A DNA stretch of 64,000 nucleotides, from NCBI GenBank assembly GCA_902729315.2, contig LR746272.1, positions 5,091,037 to 5,155,036 of the forward strand, read 5' to 3'. Each line of letters opens with the position of its first letter. Position 1 is the first letter of the stretch. The notes under the pieces are model-generated. The model was not told the DNA's origin and made no database searches. It saw nothing but the letters and a program-made list of their open reading frames with translations. Made by a program: the position numbers and the translations under genes. This DNA is from Spirodela intermedia. Its lineage: Eukaryota; Streptophyta; Magnoliopsida; Alismatales; Araceae. Shown here piece after piece: positions 61,844 to 64,000 of the stretch.

Positions 61844-61900
<57 letters not shown>

Positions 61901-62204
61901 AGCTGTATACCATTGGAGAAGGCGAGCTCCACGGCAACCACGGCCGAGTAAAGGAGCGAGGAGAAGATGAAACCCTTTTATTTCATGGCCCATGCAGAGA
62001 TAATACGAGGAACACCGAGGATGACGACGGCGATGGTGAAAATCGAGAGATCCTTATTTAATTAATCCTCACCCCAGCCCAGCTCGGGATTCTTCGTAGG
62101 TAAAGAGAGTAGAGAAAAAATTAAAGGAAAGAGATGACTTCCTTCTCTATCCACCAGCTTCTGCGACTCGAATCTCTCTAGTTTTCGACGACGGCGGAGG
62201 ACGA
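59307..62204. other. intergenic: MYB promoter and 3' flank of the HD-Zip gene
   Basis: No gene was recognised. Open frames near 59.4-60.0 and 60.8-61.4 kb lack homologous features. The stretch holds CT tracts at 60618-60635, a CTAT run (60645-60665), CT tracts at 61604-61639 and 61848-61897, and homopolymer G/C runs (60548, 61377). The part near 59.31-59.65 kb is the leader and proximal promoter of the MYB gene. 62062-62204 is probably the HD-Zip 3' UTR. Confidence 0.45.
61848..61897. repeat. (CT)n microsatellite
   Basis: About 25 uninterrupted CT units, downstream of the HD-Zip gene. A second interrupted CT tract is 210 bases upstream (61604-61639). Confidence 0.92.
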
Positions 62205-62408
62205 TCAATGGAAGCTTTGGTGATCGGACCAGGCCCAGAAGCTGCCGCCGGACTGGTCGTCTAAGCCGCAAAGCATGCTGCAGAAGCTCTCCTCCTGTGG
62301 GCCCGGCTCCGACCTGGGGGGATTGTGGAGGAGCTGAGCCATGCCGGCGGCAAGCCGGAGGGGCTGGAAGAAGGGCCTGTCCTGGTGGGCGTTCGCGGGG
62401 CTGTCCGT

Positions 62409-62440
<32 letters not shown>

Positions 62441-62668
62441 TTCTCGCCATGTCCAGGTTGTTGTCGGAGCTGTTCTCGCTCCTGTTGCTGCAGGATCCCT
62501 CCGTCTCCTTGTTCAGGTTGATGGGCTCCGTCCCTTCCCTGCATTTGAGCGCCATGATCTGCATCATAACAACGGCAGTACCTAAGAGAGAGAGAGAGAT
62601 AGAAAGATTGGCGATACGATAAGGAAAACACAGGGAATTTATTCTAGGGAAGGGCGAGCGAGTGGGAG

Positions 62669-62708
<40 letters not shown>

Positions 62709-63934
62709 TACAATGGGGAAACCAAGGGATAATCTTCCGGGACGTGGGGAGAGATGAGAGAGAATGGAGGGTTTCGAGTTCTTAAATTGTAGAAGCCTTT
62801 TGCGATGCTCACGCGGCGGAGTTAGAATGAGAAACGATGGGAGGTCTTTTAATGGAGCCATAATTGTTCAATCATGAACTACTAGCAGCAAGTACACTCA
62901 CTCTGGGGGAGGGAGGTTGCTGAAGATCCTCCTCAAAAGACTCAAGAGCGGGAGATCCAACGACAGCCCGTGCAAACCCAGAAACGATCGTCACAGATCC
63001 AGAAGGTAGGGGGCGGGGTCGGTGGGGGTTGTGAGAAAAAAAGAAAGAGAGAGAGAGAGAGAGAGAGGGATACGATGGAGGAAACCGGGAGGTAATTACC
63101 TCAGCCTGGAGCCTCTTCTTGAGCGAATGGAGGGAGGAAGAGGTGAGAGAAATAGAGAGAGAGGATAGATAGGAAACCGGGATCTGATTCCCTTTACCTC
63201 GAGTTGCGAGAATGGAGGAGAGATGAAGAGGGCAGAGAATAGAAGCACGGTGGGAAACCTCTGAGGATTGGAGCTTCCGTGATGGGAATGGAGGAGAGAG
63301 ACGAGGGAGAGAGAGAGAGAGGTACCTCAGTCTGCAGCTTCTTGTTGTGGGAATGGAGGGCGTCGTTCTCGGCCTTGACGGCCTCGAACTGGCGCTTTAG
63401 GACGTCGAAGTCCTTCTCGAGCTGCTTCGTCTTCCACCTCGCCCTCCTGTTCTGGAACCAGATGGCGATCTGCCGGGGCTGCAGCCCCAGCGCCCTAGCC
63501 AGCTGCATTTTCCTCTCCGGTTCCAGCTTGTTCCCCATCTCGAAGTTCTTCTCCAGCGTCTTCACCTGCTCCACGTTCAACCGCCGCTTCCTCTCCGTCC
63601 CCTGAGAGCAGTCGTCGGAGAGATCCCCCTCCCCGCTCCCCTCCTCCACGCCAGAGAAGGACATCGACCTCTTCCCCAGCATCGTCGCCACCCCTACATC
63701 CGACCAGGCATATCTGATAACTCCGCCGGAGAAAATGGCAGCGATTTGAGCAGAAATGGGCGGAGAATTGTGGGTGGGGAGTTGCTCACCGTGGAAGTCC
63801 TGGGCGGCGGCGGGATCGCCGGCGAAGAGCGGGGAGAGGGACGGCGGCGGTGGCGGCTCCTCCCCTTGGGGCGTCTGCATCTGCAGAAGAAACCCCGCCC
63901 CGAAGAAGGACGGCGCCATCCCATTGCAACTCAT
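62205..63934 (-). CDS. ATHB13: homeodomain-leucine zipper class I transcription factor (ATHB13/ATHB23 type)
   Basis: Exons 63934-63790, 63693-63326 and 62558-62205 join to 288 residues. The N-terminus [20 protein letters not shown] and a Pro-rich run precede the homeodomain ([20 protein letters not shown], then [20 protein letters not shown], then [15 protein letters not shown]) and the leucine zipper ([20 protein letters not shown] to LQTEIMALK). The C-terminal [22 protein letters not shown]-type motif appears here as [20 protein letters not shown], and an aromatic end ([12 protein letters not shown]) is present. Together these mark the ATHB13/23 subgroup. Such proteins bind pseudopalindromic CAATNATTG as dimers and act in development and abiotic stress. 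Intron 2 has tandem partial copies of the exon-2 end. The closest match of the two paralogues cannot be settled by eye. Confidence 0.94.
62640..63326 (-). repeat. degenerate tandem units in HD-Zip intron 2 containing exon-2-end copies
   Basis: On the minus strand the exon 2 end (CATTCCCACAACAAGAAG... CTGAG|GTACC at 63355-63321) is echoed at about 63130-63106 (CATTCGCTCAAGAAGAGG... GCTGAG|GTAATT) and, more weakly, at about 63215-63196 (CATTCTCGCAACTCGAG|GTAAAG). Each copy sits beside a GA-rich tract and a GGAAACC(G/A)GG-like phrase; a further partial unit is at 62705-62770. The intron is 767 nt. Confidence 0.65.
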
Positions 63935-64000
63935 CTGCCTCCTCCTCTGCAGATCACATAGGACGGCAAGATAGAAGAAGAAGAGGAAGAAGAAGAGGCA

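Overview
The window is nuclear DNA of a flowering plant. Evidence for this is the multi-exon genes with GT-AG introns, plant-only families (the shared Pol IV/Pol V second subunit, HD-Zip I, FLP/MYB88-type R2R3-MYB, PBL-type receptor-like cytoplasmic kinase, PPR, BAHD), decayed Ty1/copia retrotransposons and very many GA/CT microsatellites. Several genes have extremely GC-rich coding sequence, which suits a monocot. I cannot name the genus.

Layout. 1-10 kb (+): a PDCD2-like gene (seven exons) and a long-leadered gene for an 11-repeat Cys/His 'WRKY19-like' protein. 11.7-21.1 kb (+): NRPD2/NRPE2, the second largest subunit of RNA polymerases IV and V, six coding exons. 22.6-22.9 kb: a copia relic. 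24.5-26.9 kb (-): the beta subunit of F-actin capping protein, eight exons. 27.6-28.3 kb (-): a copia RNase H to polypurine tract to LTR relic. 29.4-33.6 kb (-): two duplicated BAHD acyltransferase copies, both pseudogenes. 33.6-41.6 kb: AT-rich and gene-poor, containing a roughly 3.4 kb imperfect inverted repeat (36.2-39.6 kb). 41.65-44.2 kb (-): a Myb/SANT-like gene and a small coiled-coil gene. 44.7-47.2 kb (+): ribosomal protein eL15. 48.1-50.4 kb (+): a secreted-type aldose 1-epimerase, convergent with an intronless PPR gene (50.6-52.1 kb, -). 53.2-55.6 kb (-): a PBL-type kinase. 57.0-59.3 kb (-): an FLP/MYB88-type MYB. 62.2-63.9 kb (-): an HD-Zip I gene of the ATHB13/23 type.

The live genes are mostly unrelated housekeeping and regulatory genes, with no shared pathway. 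I rebuilt the gene models by hand from splice signals and reading phase; each reconstructed CDS closes in frame, except that the last few bases of the capping-protein gene are uncertain. The most unusual structures are the large foldback at 36-39.6 kb, the BAHD relic kept in one frame with three stop codons, exon-end copies inside the HD-Zip intron, a uORF ahead of the WRKY19-like gene, and the abrupt GC change inside NRPD2. I found no clearly new multi-gene system.
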